This document shows positions 8,260 through 18,835 of a DNA stretch of 64,000 nt, in pieces. A program made the position numbers and the translations under genes. Positions within the stretch are counted from its first letter, which is position 1; the number at the start of each line of letters is the position of its first letter. The notes below the pieces were generated by a model. That model saw only the letters and a program-made list of their open reading frames with translations. It was not told where the DNA came from and ran no database searches. Location of the stretch: positions 47,264-111,263 of the forward strand of contig JACQAG010000038.1 of assembly GCA_016195085.1 (NCBI GenBank), read 5' to 3'. The DNA comes from Pseudomonadota bacterium (GTDB taxonomy: Bacteria; Pseudomonadota; Alphaproteobacteria; SHVZ01).

Positions 8260-9374
8260 CCCGTCCGAGCATCGCCGCTTCGCTCGCTTTGCTGGCCCTT
8301 TCCTTCGCCTTTCCCGTCGGCGAGGCGGCGGAGCAGTCCATAGGCTGGGGCTCGCAACCGGAGCTCCTGCTGGCCGCGCTTGTCCCGGTTGCGGCCGCGA
8401 TCGCGCTTGCCGCCTTTCGCCGGCAAGCAGCGGTGATGGGCGGGCTCGCGGCCGGCGGTGCCGCGATCGGCGTGGTGGCGCCGCTGGCGCTCTTGCAGGC
8501 CGGTGCCACCGTCGGCTGGGCGCCGGGGTTCTGGCTCTATGTCGCCGGTCTCCTCGTGCTTGGCTGGCAGGCGCTCGAGCATCTATCGGAGGCAAGAGCC
8601 CCCGCTTGGGTCGGCACGCTCTTGGTGCCGGGCCTCTTTGGCCTCATGGTGCTCACTCTCTGGCAGGTGCTGGTGGATGCATTCGCGATCCCCGCCGTCC
8701 TGCTGCCCGGCCCGGCCAGAGTGGCGCAAGCGCTCGCCGGCAATCTCGGCCTCTTTTGGCAGGACTTTCGTCAGACCTTCCTCAAATCGGTGCTGGCGGG
8801 ATTCGCCTTCGGTTCCGGCGGCGGTTTCCTCGTCGCGATCCTGGTGGAGCGGAGCCCGTTCCTTGAGCGCGGCCTTTTGCCGCTGGGCTCGCTGGTGAGC
8901 GCCATACCGATCGTCGGCGTGGCACCCATCATGGTCATGTGGTTCGGCTTCGACTGGCAGTCGAAGGCGGCCGTGATCGTGGTGATGACCTTCTTTCCGA
9001 TGCTGGTGAACACCTTGGCCGGCCTCCATGGCGCGGGGGCGATCGAGCGCGACCTCATGCGCTCCTATGCGGCCGGATACCGGCAGACCCTCTTCAAGCT
9101 CCGGCTGCCCGCAGCACTCCCCTTTATCTTCAATGCGCTCAAGATCAACTCGACCCTGGCGCTGATCGGCGCGATCGTGGCCGAGTTCTTCGGTACGCCG
9201 GTCGTCGGCATGGGGTTCCGCATCTCGGTCGAGATCGGCCGCATGAACCTCGACATGGTGTGGGCAACCATCGCGGTTGCGGCACTCGCGGGCTCGATGT
9301 TCTATGGCATCTTGGCGCTCCTGGAGCGGGGGCTGACCTTCTGGCACCCCTCCTACCGCGAGCAGGTTCGGTGA
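8256..9374 (+). CDS. ABC transporter permease (BPD family), second of pair, with N-terminal extra helices
   Basis: A 372-residue permease starting at the ATG overlapping the previous stop (ATGA). The N-terminal half has extra hydrophobic stretches (LLAALVPVAAAIALAAF, GVVAPLALLQAG, LYVAGLLVLGW) not found in minimal SsuC-type permeases. The standard permease core follows, with an EAA-like loop ERDLMRSYAAGYRQTLFKLRLPAALPFIF. The binding-protein gene starts 37 bases downstream. The extension makes it longer than the usual 250-280 residues of the family. Confidence 0.9.
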   Translation: MTRPSIAASLALLALSFAFPVGEAAEQSIGWGSQPELLLAALVPVAAAIALAAFRRQAAVMGGLAAGGAAIGVVAPLALLQAGATVGWAPGFWLYVAGLLVLGWQALEHLSEARAPAWVGTLLVPGLFGLMVLTLWQVLVDAFAIPAVLLPGPARVAQALAGNLGLFWQDFRQTFLKSVLAGFAFGSGGGFLVAILVERSPFLERGLLPLGSLVSAIPIVGVAPIMVMWFGFDWQSKAAVIVVMTFFPMLVNTLAGLHGAGAIERDLMRSYAAGYRQTLFKLRLPAALPFIFNALKINSTLALIGAIVAEFFGTPVVGMGFRISVEIGRMNLDMVWATIAVAALAGSMFYGILALLERGLTFWHPSYREQVR

Positions 9375-9411
9375 GAGATTTCGGTTACGAGGCACAGGGA
9401 AGGACAAGCAC

Positions 9412-10401
9412 ATGAGAAAATTCGCGATCTTGGCGGGCGCGGCGGTCGCGTTCGCCAGCCTCCAGGCGGAGGCGCAAGACAAGCTGACTTTGCAGCTGAA
9501 ATGGGTGGCGCAAGCGCAGTTCGCCGGGTACTTCGTGGCGAAGGACAAGGGCTTCTACAAAGACGAGAAGCTCGACGTCACCATCAAGCCGGGCGGCCCC
9601 GACGTCGCCCCCCCGCAGGTGATCGCCGGCGGCGGCGCCGACGTGGTGATCGATTGGATGCCCTCGGCCCTGGCAACCCGCGAGAAGGGCCTGGCGCTGG
9701 TCAACATCGCCCAGGTGTTCAAGCGCTCCGGCATGATGCTGACCTGCCGCAAGGACAGCGGCATCAAGACGACGGCGGACTTCAAGGGGAAGACGCTGGG
9801 CGTGTGGTTCGGCGGCAACGAGTATCCGTTCCTCTCCTGGATGGACAAGCTCAACTACAAGATCGGCACCGACATCACCGTGCTGAAGCAGGGATTCAAC
9901 GTCGATCCGATCCTGCAGAAGCAGGCCGCCTGCGTCTCCACCATGACCTACAACGAATATTGGCAGGTGATCGATGCCGGCATGAAGGCGGACGACCTGC
10001 AGGTGTTCAAATACGAGGATCAGGGTGTGGCCACCCTCGAAGATGGCCTCTACACGCTCCAGCCCAAACTCAACGACCCGGCCATGGTCGAGAAGCTCGC
10101 GCGCTTCCTCCGCGCCTCGATGAAGGGCTGGGACTATGCGATCAAGAACCAGGCCGACGCGGTCAAGATCGTGCTCGACAACGACACGACCGGCGCGCAG
10201 AAGGCGCCGCATCAGACCCGGATGATGGGCGAGATCGCCAAGCTCGTTGCCGACCAGCCGAAGGGCCTGGGCTATCTCGAGCCCGATGACTTCGAGCGCA
10301 CGGTGGCCGTGCTCTTGAAGGGCAGCTCCGATCCGGTCATCACCAAGAAGCCCGACGGCGCCTGGAGCCATGCGGTCTGGGACAAGGCGTTCAAGAAGTA
10401 A
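9412..10401 (+). CDS. ABC transporter substrate-binding protein, NMT1/THI5-like
   Basis: A 329-residue periplasmic binding protein. The signal peptide MRKFAILAGAAVAFASLQAEA ends in a typical AEA|Q cleavage site. The mature part (LKWVAQAQFAGYFVAKDKGFYKDEKLDVTI) is characteristic of the NMT1/THI5-like domain that also binds pyrimidine precursors, riboflavin and taurine-type ligands. It is the last gene of the plus-strand run and is followed by a large palindromic element and a convergent dihydropyrimidinase. The likely ligand is a pyrimidine or ureide; this is an inference from context. Confidence 0.9.
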   Translation: MRKFAILAGAAVAFASLQAEAQDKLTLQLKWVAQAQFAGYFVAKDKGFYKDEKLDVTIKPGGPDVAPPQVIAGGGADVVIDWMPSALATREKGLALVNIAQVFKRSGMMLTCRKDSGIKTTADFKGKTLGVWFGGNEYPFLSWMDKLNYKIGTDITVLKQGFNVDPILQKQAACVSTMTYNEYWQVIDAGMKADDLQVFKYEDQGVATLEDGLYTLQPKLNDPAMVEKLARFLRASMKGWDYAIKNQADAVKIVLDNDTTGAQKAPHQTRMMGEIAKLVADQPKGLGYLEPDDFERTVAVLLKGSSDPVITKKPDGAWSHAVWDKAFKK

Positions 10402-10408
10402 GGCTGAA

Positions 10409-10569
10409 GACCCTCACCCTCCCACGCTGCCGCGTGGGTCCCTCCCTCTCCCGTGGTACGGGAGAGGGGCCCTCCGACTCCCTCTCCCGCCCGGGGAGGT
10501 CAAGGAGGGGGTGATCCTCACCCCCTCCTAAAAGTCCACCCCCAGCGGGAGAGGGCCGGGGTGAGGGTC
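10409..10569. repeat. GC-rich palindromic intergenic element, copy 3 (compound)
   Basis: The ends are complementary (GACCCTCACC and GGTGAGGGTC). Several nested hairpins are inside, for example CCCACGC-TGCC-GCGTGGG and CCCTCTCCCGT-GGT-ACGGGAGAGGG. It lies between the stop codons of convergent genes and is well placed to act as a bidirectional terminator, though no T-run follows either arm. It is longer than the other copies, as if two elements had inserted together. Confidence 0.8.
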
Positions 10570-10580
10570 GTTTCTTTTCG

Positions 10581-12068
<1,488 letters not shown>

Positions 12069-12074
12069 TTACTT

Positions 12075-12155
12075 ATTGTCATGCCCGGACTTGATCCGGG
12101 CATCCATCCTAGCGTCGTAAGATGGATTGCCGGGTCAAGCCCGGCAATGACGAAT
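12075..12155. repeat. Palindromic intergenic repeat (ATTGTCATGCCCGG type), copy 1
   Basis: Imperfect inverted repeat: ATTGTCATGCCCGGACTTGA at the left, and TCAAGCCCGGCAATGACGAAT at the right, with GGGCATCCATC/GATGGATTGCC inner arms. This class of element is familiar in alphaproteobacterial genomes. A second, interrupted copy is at 63783-63862. It separates the dihydropyrimidinase and amidohydrolase genes. Confidence 0.8.
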
Positions 12156-12164
12156 TTTAGGATC

Positions 12165-13433
12165 CTAGGGCTTCCGCCGGTCGAGCTGGCGGGCGAGCTC
12201 GGCCTCGTTCGCGCGCATGAGCTTGCCATCGCGCACCAGCACCGCCCCGTCGACGATGACGTCGCGCACGCAATGGGGGCCCATGGAATACAGCAGGTTG
12301 GCGGCGAGGTCGTGGCGCGGATTGGCCGAGAGACGCTTCAAGTCGAGGACCACCAGATCGGCGCGCTTGCCGGTCTCGATGCTGCCGACGACGCGATCGA
12401 GACCGAGCGCGCGGGCCCCCTCGATCGTCGCCATCCTCAGCATGGAGGTAACCGGCAGGGCGGCCGGGTCGTCGGCCTTGAGCTTGCCGACCAAGGCCGC
12501 CAGCCGCGTCTCCGCCAGCACGTCCATGGCGTTGTCGCTGGCGGCCCAATCCGTGCCGATGCCGATGGCAACTTTACCGGCGAAGCGAGAGAGCTGGATG
12601 GTGCGCCCCTCGATCTTGATGTTGCTGCCGGGACAATGGGCGATCGAGATCTGATGGCGCGGCCAGGCCTCGATCTCCGCCTCCTCGAGATAGAGGCAAT
12701 GAGCGGCGACGACATGCGGGCCGGTCAAGCCATTCTCGAGGAGGGAGGCGAGCGCGCCGGAATAGCCGCGGGCGCGGAGCTGAGCCACCTCCGCCTCGTT
12801 CTGCGCCAGATGCACGAAGACCCGGGATCCGAGCCGTTCGGCGGCACCGGCGCAGCGGCGCAAGAGCGCATCCGAGCAGGTATTGGGCGCATGGGGCGCG
12901 ATGCCGGCGCTGATGCGGGCCGCGGGGCTCGCCCCCCAGCGCTCGAACACCGCATCCGAGGTACGCCAGTCCGCAGGCCCCTGGCCTTCCGTGAGCGTCG
13001 GCCCCAGGACCGCGCGAATGCCCGATTGCTCGATCGCCACGCCGATCCGGTCCATATAGCCGAAGCGGTCGGCGATGCAGGTGACGCCATGGAGCAGGAG
13101 CTCGTGGCAGGCGATGCCGGCGGCGAAGACATAGTCCTCGACGCCGAGCCGGTCCTGGCGGGGCAGCGTGTAGTACTCGGACCAGAAGCTGCGGGGCTTG
13201 TCTTCGGCCACACCGCGCAAGATGCCAGCGCAGCAATGGGTATGCGCATTGACGAAGCCCGGCACCACCAAGGCATCGCTGCAGTCGATCACCTCCGCCT
13301 CGGCGGCACGCTCGCTCCCGGGCGGGGTGATGGCGATAATGTCGGTGCCGTCGATGTGGAGGTCGGCCGCATCCAGGAACCGGTCGCCGGCGTCCATGGT
13401 GAGCACGGCCGCACCCGACAGCACCAGCGTCAT
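12165..13433 (-). CDS. Amidohydrolase, cytosine deaminase / TRZ-ATZ type
   Basis: A 422-residue metal-dependent hydrolase of the COG0402-like group, which deaminates or dechlorinates nitrogen heterocycles. Metal ligands seen: HTH in VPGFVNAHTHCCAG (about residue 60), HLAQNEAEV where most relatives have HxxET, AHC in VVAAHCLYL, and Asp in IGTDWAASDN where GTDGxxS is usual. These small changes suggest an uncommon substrate. It is the last gene of an eight-gene overlapping operon, sharing ATGA with the ferredoxin gene upstream. A ring-opening or deaminating role on the compound imported by the operon's ABC system is plausible. Confidence 0.85.
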   Translation of the reverse strand: MTLVLSGAAVLTMDAGDRFLDAADLHIDGTDIIAITPPGSERAAEAEVIDCSDALVVPGFVNAHTHCCAGILRGVAEDKPRSFWSEYYTLPRQDRLGVEDYVFAAGIACHELLLHGVTCIADRFGYMDRIGVAIEQSGIRAVLGPTLTEGQGPADWRTSDAVFERWGASPAARISAGIAPHAPNTCSDALLRRCAGAAERLGSRVFVHLAQNEAEVAQLRARGYSGALASLLENGLTGPHVVAAHCLYLEEAEIEAWPRHQISIAHCPGSNIKIEGRTIQLSRFAGKVAIGIGTDWAASDNAMDVLAETRLAALVGKLKADDPAALPVTSMLRMATIEGARALGLDRVVGSIETGKRADLVVLDLKRLSANPRHDLAANLLYSMGPHCVRDVIVDGAVLVRDGKLMRANEAELARQLDRRKP

Positions 13434-13759
13434 ATCGCCTTCGGCCGGTCGGCGACCGCGGGATGATCGTCCTTACTTACATAGTTCGGCCCGACCCCGC
13501 CGGGAGCGCCCCAGCCGGTGACCTCTGGACCGAAGAACTCGGCATTCACCGCCTTGAACGGACGCTCGGCTTCCGGCAGATCGTCCTCGTCGTAGATCGC
13601 CTCAACCGGGCAGACCGACAGGCAGACACCGCAATTGATGCACTCATCGGGCTGGATGTACATCATGCGCCCGCCCTCGTAGATGCAGTCGACGGGGCAG
13701 ACATCCTGGCAGGCGCCGTCCTTGACGTCGATGCAGGCCGAGGCGACGACGTAGGTCAT
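13430..13759 (-). CDS. fdxA: Seven-iron ferredoxin (3Fe-4S/4Fe-4S), FdxA-like
   Basis: A 109-residue electron carrier. Cysteine pattern: CIDVKDGACQDVCPVDC for the 3Fe-4S-type cluster and CINCGVCLSVCPVEAI for the 4Fe-4S cluster, followed by the acidic C-terminal extension typical of Azotobacter ferredoxin I. It lies between amidohydrolase and enoyl-CoA hydratase genes with ATGA overlap on one side and a 4-base gap on the other. It may donate electrons to or accept them from the FAD oxidoreductase encoded four genes upstream, or be a general ferredoxin carried in the operon. Confidence 0.92.
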   Translation of the reverse strand: MTYVVASACIDVKDGACQDVCPVDCIYEGGRMMYIQPDECINCGVCLSVCPVEAIYDEDDLPEAERPFKAVNAEFFGPEVTGWGAPGGVGPNYVSKDDHPAVADRPKAI

Positions 13760-13763
13760 GCGC

Positions 13764-14540
13764 CTACAGGCCCCGCCATTGTGGCCGGCGCTTCTCCTGG
13801 AAGGCGCGCACGCCCTCCTCCTGGTCGGATGATTTGAGCGCGGCCATGAGCTCGGGCAGGCGCAGCGCCTGCGCCTCCTGGGGAGAGAGCTTGCTCCCGG
13901 CCTTGACCATGCGCTTGATCGCCCTGACCGACAGGGGCGCGCAGGCGAGGATGTCGTCGACCCAGCGCCCGACCGCTTGGTCCAGCTCGGCCGCCGGCAC
14001 CACCTCGTTGACCAATCCCATGCGGAAGGCCTCCGCCGCGGCGATGCGCCTTCCGGTCAGCAGCATCCCCATGGCCAGGACATGGGGGATGCGGCGCGGC
14101 AAGAGCGCGATACCGCCATCGAGCGCGAGGCGCCCGACGCGCGGCTCCGGCAGGCCGAAGCTCGCATGCTCGGCGGCAACGACGATGTCGCAGCCCAGCA
14201 CCATCTCGAAGCCGCCGCCGACGGCATGACCGTTGACCCGGGCGATGACCGGTACATTGAGCGTGTCGCGGAGCGCGATGCCGCCGAAGCCGCCCGGGCG
14301 CGGGGCCGCCCAATAGTCGAGGCCGGAGACGCCGTTCGCCGCCTTCATGTCGGCCCCGGTGGAGAAGGCGCGCTCGCCGGCACCGGTCAGCACCACGACG
14401 CGGACGACGCGGTCGCGCTCGATCTCTTCCCAGAGCCGGATCAGCTCCGCCTCGGTCTCCTGGTCGACCGCATTCATCCGCTCCGGTCGGTCGATGGTGA
14501 TGCGGGCGACCCCGGCTTCGAGCGCGTAGCGGACGCTCAC
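13764..14540 (-). CDS. Enoyl-CoA hydratase/isomerase (crotonase) family protein
   Basis: A 258-residue crotonase. The oxyanion-hole segments FSTGADMKA and GHAVGGGFEM are present, and both catalytic glutamates of true hydratases are in place (GGGFE and LPEPRVG). The start is GTG at 14540, sharing GTGA with the stop of the CoA-transferase gene. Longer in-frame extensions upstream are shadows over that gene. It probably hydrates or isomerises the CoA thioester made by the adjacent class III CoA-transferase. Confidence 0.92.
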   Translation of the reverse strand: MSVRYALEAGVARITIDRPERMNAVDQETEAELIRLWEEIERDRVVRVVVLTGAGERAFSTGADMKAANGVSGLDYWAAPRPGGFGGIALRDTLNVPVIARVNGHAVGGGFEMVLGCDIVVAAEHASFGLPEPRVGRLALDGGIALLPRRIPHVLAMGMLLTGRRIAAAEAFRMGLVNEVVPAAELDQAVGRWVDDILACAPLSVRAIKRMVKAGSKLSPQEAQALRLPELMAALKSSDQEEGVRAFQEKRRPQWRGL

Positions 14541-15754
14541 GACAGCACCTTCTCGGCGGTGAGGCGGTCGATGCCGGCCGCATCGTAGCCGAGCTCCCGG
14601 AGGATGGCGGCGTTGTGCTCGCCCAAACCCGGCGGCGGGCATCGGAGCTGGAAGGCCGAAGCGTCCATGTGCAGCGGCGTGCCGATGAGACGCATCGGTT
14701 CGTTGCCGCCGCCGGTACTCGGGCGATCGAACGCCACCACCATGCCATTTGCCTGGGTCTGCTCGTGGTCCAAGGCCTCGGGCAGATTCTGCACCGACGC
14801 GCAGAGGAGATCCTGCTCCTCCAGGCGGGCCAGCCAATGGGCCGTGGTGTTGCTGGCGAAGCGCTCGCCGAAGCGCCGCTGCAGCTCGGATTTGTGCTGC
14901 ATCTGGCCGGCGAATTTCGCAGTGCGCGGATCGGCGGAGAGATCCGGCAGGTCCAAGGCCTTGCAGATGTCCCGGAGCGGGTTGGCTTTGAAGGCCCCCA
15001 CCAGCACCAAGGCGCCGTCGGTGGTGGCAAAGACGCCGGTCAGCGGGAAGGCGCCCCAATTCAGCTCGCGGCGGCGCTGCAGCCACATCGCCGCCTCCTG
15101 CATCTGCATCGCCAGCATGGAATCGTAGAGCGAGACCGAGACCTGCTGGCCCTTTCCGGTCTGACCGCGTTGCAGGAGTGCCAGCAGGATGGCTTGCACC
15201 AGATGCATGCCGGCGGAGTAGTCGGCGAGTGCCGTCGCATAGATGGAGTGCGGCAGCTCCTCGTTGGATTTCCGCGCCATCACCCCCGACAGCGCCTGCG
15301 CCAGAACGTCCTGACCGCCCTTGTGCGCGAGCGGCCCCGCCTGGCCGAAGCCGGAGCCGAAGGCGCAGATGATGCGGGGATTGATCCGGGCAAGATCGGC
15401 ATAGCCGAAGCCCATGCGTTCCATCACGCCGGCACGGAAGTTGTTCACCACCACGTCGGCGGTCTTGATGAGATCGTAGACGATCCTCTTGCCGGCCTCG
15501 TTCCTGAGGTCGATCGCGAGCGAGCGCTTGTTGCGGTTGAGGCTGCGAAAGACCGGATTGTCGAGGCCGTCGGGGTCGTCGGCGATCGAGGTGCGCGACA
15601 GGTCGCCGCCGCCGGGCCGCTCGATCTTGATCACGTCGGCACCATAGTCGGCCAGCATCTGGGTAGCGCAGGGACCCATCATCACCTGGGTGAAGTCGAT
15701 GACCCTGACGCCGGCGAGGGGCTGCGCCATGCCGTTTGACGGATGCTGGCTCAT
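14537..15754 (-). CDS. CaiB/BaiF family (class III) CoA-transferase
   Basis: A 405-residue CoA-transferase. The N-terminal ADYGADVIKIERPGGGD motif is diagnostic, followed by LNRNKRSLAIDLR and the region around VVNNFRAGVMERMG. The catalytic Asp of the family lies in the KGGQDVLAQALSG segment, near residue 170. It transfers CoA from a donor thioester to a carboxylic acid. It overlaps both neighbours by 4 bases. With the FAD oxidoreductase and crotonase it suggests CoA-dependent catabolism of an imported acid. Confidence 0.92.
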   Translation of the reverse strand: MSQHPSNGMAQPLAGVRVIDFTQVMMGPCATQMLADYGADVIKIERPGGGDLSRTSIADDPDGLDNPVFRSLNRNKRSLAIDLRNEAGKRIVYDLIKTADVVVNNFRAGVMERMGFGYADLARINPRIICAFGSGFGQAGPLAHKGGQDVLAQALSGVMARKSNEELPHSIYATALADYSAGMHLVQAILLALLQRGQTGKGQQVSVSLYDSMLAMQMQEAAMWLQRRRELNWGAFPLTGVFATTDGALVLVGAFKANPLRDICKALDLPDLSADPRTAKFAGQMQHKSELQRRFGERFASNTTAHWLARLEEQDLLCASVQNLPEALDHEQTQANGMVVAFDRPSTGGGNEPMRLIGTPLHMDASAFQLRCPPPGLGEHNAAILRELGYDAAGIDRLTAEKVLS

Positions 15755-17112
15755 GCCGCCCTCTCCGCCTCCTCGGGGCCGGCATTGGCGGCCGGCACGT
15801 CCCCGGGGTCGGCACCCTGGGCCTTCAGCTTCGCCTGCAACGCCTTGACGTCGACGCGGTCGACGGTGATGCCGGCGGCGAGCGCCATGCTGGCCGCGAG
15901 CCCGGTTGCCTCGCCCATCGCCATGCAGGGCGGAATCTCCCGGGACATGCGCTGGGCGGCCGACGTGGCCGAGTAGTGGCGCCCGGCGACCAAGAGCTGC
16001 GCCACGTTGCGCGGCAACAGCGTGCGATAGGGATAATAGTAGTCGCGCCCGCGGGCGACGCTGTCGCGGAAATGCCGGCGGTTCATGACGTCTTCCTTGG
16101 TCATGACATAGACGCCGTCCAAGAGCCGGGTCTGGCGGATGCCGAGCTGGGGTGCCACGTCGATGACATAGGCATCCCTGAAGCCCGGCAGCTTGCCGCG
16201 CACGAACTCCACCAGTGCGGCGATGCGGTGCCTGCCCTCGAAATCGGCCCGGGTAAGATCCTCGATCTTGAGCCCGTCATAGCCGGTCATGTGCGGGCAA
16301 TTGCACCAGACGATGCCGGGCAGCGGCGTCTTCAGCCACCACTTGTCCCAGGAGCCGCCGAGTACTTTCTTGGCTTCGCGGTCGATGGCATTGAAGGCTT
16401 CCGGCTCGCCATACTCGAAGCGCTCGGCCTCCTCGGTGTCGACGCCGCCGAGGCGAAACACCGTCGTCACCATGAAGCTGCCCACGGTAAAGGGTGCCCC
16501 GGCCGAGGCGGCGACATCGAGGTCGCCGGTGGCGTCGACGACCACATCGCCCATCACCGCCTGGCGTCCTTCCTTGCCGTCGACGACGACGCCGGCAATG
16601 CGTCCATCCTCGACGATCGCCTTGGAGAACCAGCTATGCAGCCGCAGCTTGACCCCGGCTTCGGCGATCATGTCGTTGGAAACCCGCTTGAAGCCATCGG
16701 GGTCGAAGGCGGCGGCATAGCAGATCGGCTGCGGCTTCGCCCGCGAGGTGAAGTCGAACACGCCCCAGCGCGACCATTTGCGCCACATGGCGGGATCGGA
16801 GCGGCGATCGGATTCCGGCGGCGCCACGGCGAGGCCGAGGCGGTTGAGGCGATCGATGAGCTCGGCGCAAAGCCCGCGGACGCTGATCTCGGCGCCGTTG
16901 CACATGTCGTCGAGCACCAGGACCATGCCCCCCGAGGCGAGCCCGCCCAGATAGGGATAGCGCTCCAAGAGAACGACCGAGAGGCCGTTGCGGGCACCGG
17001 AGACGGCGGCTGCGATACCCGCCGGCCCGCCGCCGACCACCACCAGATTGGCGCGGGCCGCGACGGGCACGCGCTCGTTCGTCCGTTCGATGATGCTGTC
17101 GCTCGCTGTCAT
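15751..17112 (-). CDS. FAD-dependent oxidoreductase (FAD_oxidored type)
   Basis: A 453-residue flavoprotein with an N-terminal Rossmann dinucleotide fold (VVVGGGPAGIAAAVSGARNG at about residues 26-45) followed by LGGLASGGMV. The VVVDATGDLDVAASAGAPF segment and the C-terminal PPCMAMGEATGLAASMA FAD-closing motif are typical of this family. The substrate cannot be deduced. No signal peptide. It is 35 bases downstream of the permease gene and overlaps the CoA-transferase start. Confidence 0.88.
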   Translation of the reverse strand: MTASDSIIERTNERVPVAARANLVVVGGGPAGIAAAVSGARNGLSVVLLERYPYLGGLASGGMVLVLDDMCNGAEISVRGLCAELIDRLNRLGLAVAPPESDRRSDPAMWRKWSRWGVFDFTSRAKPQPICYAAAFDPDGFKRVSNDMIAEAGVKLRLHSWFSKAIVEDGRIAGVVVDGKEGRQAVMGDVVVDATGDLDVAASAGAPFTVGSFMVTTVFRLGGVDTEEAERFEYGEPEAFNAIDREAKKVLGGSWDKWWLKTPLPGIVWCNCPHMTGYDGLKIEDLTRADFEGRHRIAALVEFVRGKLPGFRDAYVIDVAPQLGIRQTRLLDGVYVMTKEDVMNRRHFRDSVARGRDYYYPYRTLLPRNVAQLLVAGRHYSATSAAQRMSREIPPCMAMGEATGLAASMALAAGITVDRVDVKALQAKLKAQGADPGDVPAANAGPEEAERAA

Positions 17113-17147
17113 TGCTGGACTCCTTGTCCCCTAGTCGGTTCGACGCC

Positions 17148-17987
17148 TCAGCCGGCGGCGGGCACGTTCCATCGGACGACGCGGCGCTCGATGTAGGAGA
17201 TCACCCCGAAGAACAAGGCCGAGAAGGTCGAGCCGACGACGATGGTGGCGTAGAGCAAGGCCGAGTCGAAGTTGTAGGTCGCCTGGATGATGAGGGCGCC
17301 GATGCCGTTGTTGGAGCCGATCCACTCGCCGACGATGGCGCCGATGACCGCGGTGGAAGCGGCGATCTTGAGCGCCGAAAAGAGATAGGGCAGCGCGTTC
17401 GGCACCCTGAGCTTGAAGAAGATCTCGCGCTGGCGGGCCGAGAGCACCTTCATCAGCTCGAGCGCCTGCGGGTTCACGTCGCGCAGGCCCCTGGTCATGT
17501 TGACCAGGGTGGGGAAGAAGCAGATGAGCGCCGCAATGGCGATCTTCGGCTCCATGCCGTTGCCCAAGAGGAGGACCAGGATCGGCGCCTTGGCCACGAC
17601 CGGGATGGTGTTGATCATGACCGCGATCGGGAAGAAGGCCTCTTCGACCAGCTTCTTCTGCACGAACACGGTGGCGATCAGGATCGCGGTGAGATTACCG
17701 AGGAGAAACCCAAGCACGGCCTCGATCGCGGTGGGCAGCAAATTCGCCATCAACAGATCGAAGCGGGCGGCCAGCACCTTCAAGACCGCCACCGGCGAGG
17801 GCGCGATGAACGGCCTGATGCCGAAATACGCGACCGCCCACCACCAGATGAGGAGGAGTGCGATCACGGCGGCGACCGGCAGCAGGCGCTCGCGCCAGAC
17901 CAGCAGGCGCTGCCGGGCCTGGAATTCCGCCTGCGCGGCGGCGTCCTCGACGAAGGGCAGGCTCGGGTCCAAAGTGCGGTCGGTCAT
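17148..17987 (-). CDS. ABC transporter permease (SsuC/TauC type)
   Basis: A 279-residue inner-membrane permease. The first membrane segment is AAVIALLLIWWWAVAYF and the EAA loop NPQALELMKVLSARQREIFFKLRVPNALPYLF. The start at 17987 is a one-base overlap (TGATG) with the ATPase gene. It works with the ATPase and binding protein directly upstream. The cassette has a single permease, so the channel is presumably a homodimer, unlike the pyrimidine cassette at 6.5-10.4 kb. Confidence 0.92.
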   Translation of the reverse strand: MTDRTLDPSLPFVEDAAAQAEFQARQRLLVWRERLLPVAAVIALLLIWWWAVAYFGIRPFIAPSPVAVLKVLAARFDLLMANLLPTAIEAVLGFLLGNLTAILIATVFVQKKLVEEAFFPIAVMINTIPVVAKAPILVLLLGNGMEPKIAIAALICFFPTLVNMTRGLRDVNPQALELMKVLSARQREIFFKLRVPNALPYLFSALKIAASTAVIGAIVGEWIGSNNGIGALIIQATYNFDSALLYATIVVGSTFSALFFGVISYIERRVVRWNVPAAG

Positions 17988-18823
17988 CAGCAGGTCTCCA
18001 GCACGCGGCGCAAATGGCCCACGAGGCGCACGAACTCGTCGGTCTCGCGCACCGGCAGCCGGCGCGGGCTCGGCAGCTCGACGGCTACCAACTCCCGCAC
18101 TCGGCCCGGACGCGCGGCCAAGAGCAGCACCTCCTGGGCGAGGAAGGCCGCCTCGTAGATGGAATGGGTGACGAAGATCACCGTGGTGCCGGTCGAAGCC
18201 CACACATCCAGGAGCTCCTCGTTCAGGCGGTCGCGGGTGATCTCGTCAAGGGCGCCGAAGGGTTCGTCCATCAACAGGAGCTTCGGCCCCGAGACCAAGG
18301 CGCGGGCGATGGCGACCCGCTGGCGCATGCCGCCCGACAGCTCGTGGGGATAGGCATGCTCCCAGCCGGAGAGGCCGACCATCGCCAGGAGCTCGGTGGG
18401 CGAGCGGGCCCCCTCGCGGGCCCCGCCGCCGCCCACCTCCAGCGGCAGCATCACGTTCCCAAGCGCGGTGCGCCAGGGCAGCAAGGCCGCGTCCTGGAAG
18501 ACGAAACCGATGTCGCGGTTCATCCGCGCCATCGCCGGACGGTCGCCCAGCACGCGGAGCGAGCCCGAAGACGGCTGCACCAGATCGGCGATGACGCGGA
18601 GCAGGGTCGACTTGCCGCAGCCGGACGGCCCGAGCAAGGTCAGGAAGCTGCCCCGCTTCACCGTGAGGCTCACATCGCTCAACGCCGTGACCGAGCCGCG
18701 CTCGGTCACGAAGCGCACGCCCACCCCCTCGCACCGGACGGCGTCCTCGACCGGGGCGGACGGGGCGACGCGCGCGCCCGCGATCGCTTCAACCGAGGGA
18801 CTCATCGCGAGCGGATCCCGCAA
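17987..18823 (-). CDS. ABC transporter ATP-binding protein (SsuB/TauB type)
   Basis: A 278-residue ATPase. Walker A GPSGCGKST, Q-loop region FVFQDAALLPWRTA, signature LSGGMRQRVAIARAL, Walker B KLLLMDEPFGALDE, H-loop FVTHSIYEA. A 190-base gap containing a GC-rich palindrome separates it from the binding-protein gene upstream, so the repeat lies between the first and second genes of the operon. Confidence 0.93.
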   Translation of the reverse strand: MRDPLAMSPSVEAIAGARVAPSAPVEDAVRCEGVGVRFVTERGSVTALSDVSLTVKRGSFLTLLGPSGCGKSTLLRVIADLVQPSSGSLRVLGDRPAMARMNRDIGFVFQDAALLPWRTALGNVMLPLEVGGGGAREGARSPTELLAMVGLSGWEHAYPHELSGGMRQRVAIARALVSGPKLLLMDEPFGALDEITRDRLNEELLDVWASTGTTVIFVTHSIYEAAFLAQEVLLLAARPGRVRELVAVELPSPRRLPVRETDEFVRLVGHLRRVLETC

Positions 18824-18835
18824 TAAAACATGCAG

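Noticed and set aside
9375..9411. A riboswitch (for example thiamine-type) before the NMT1/THI5-like binding protein
   Set aside because: The gap is only 37 bases and shows no structured leader; the gene is in an operon.
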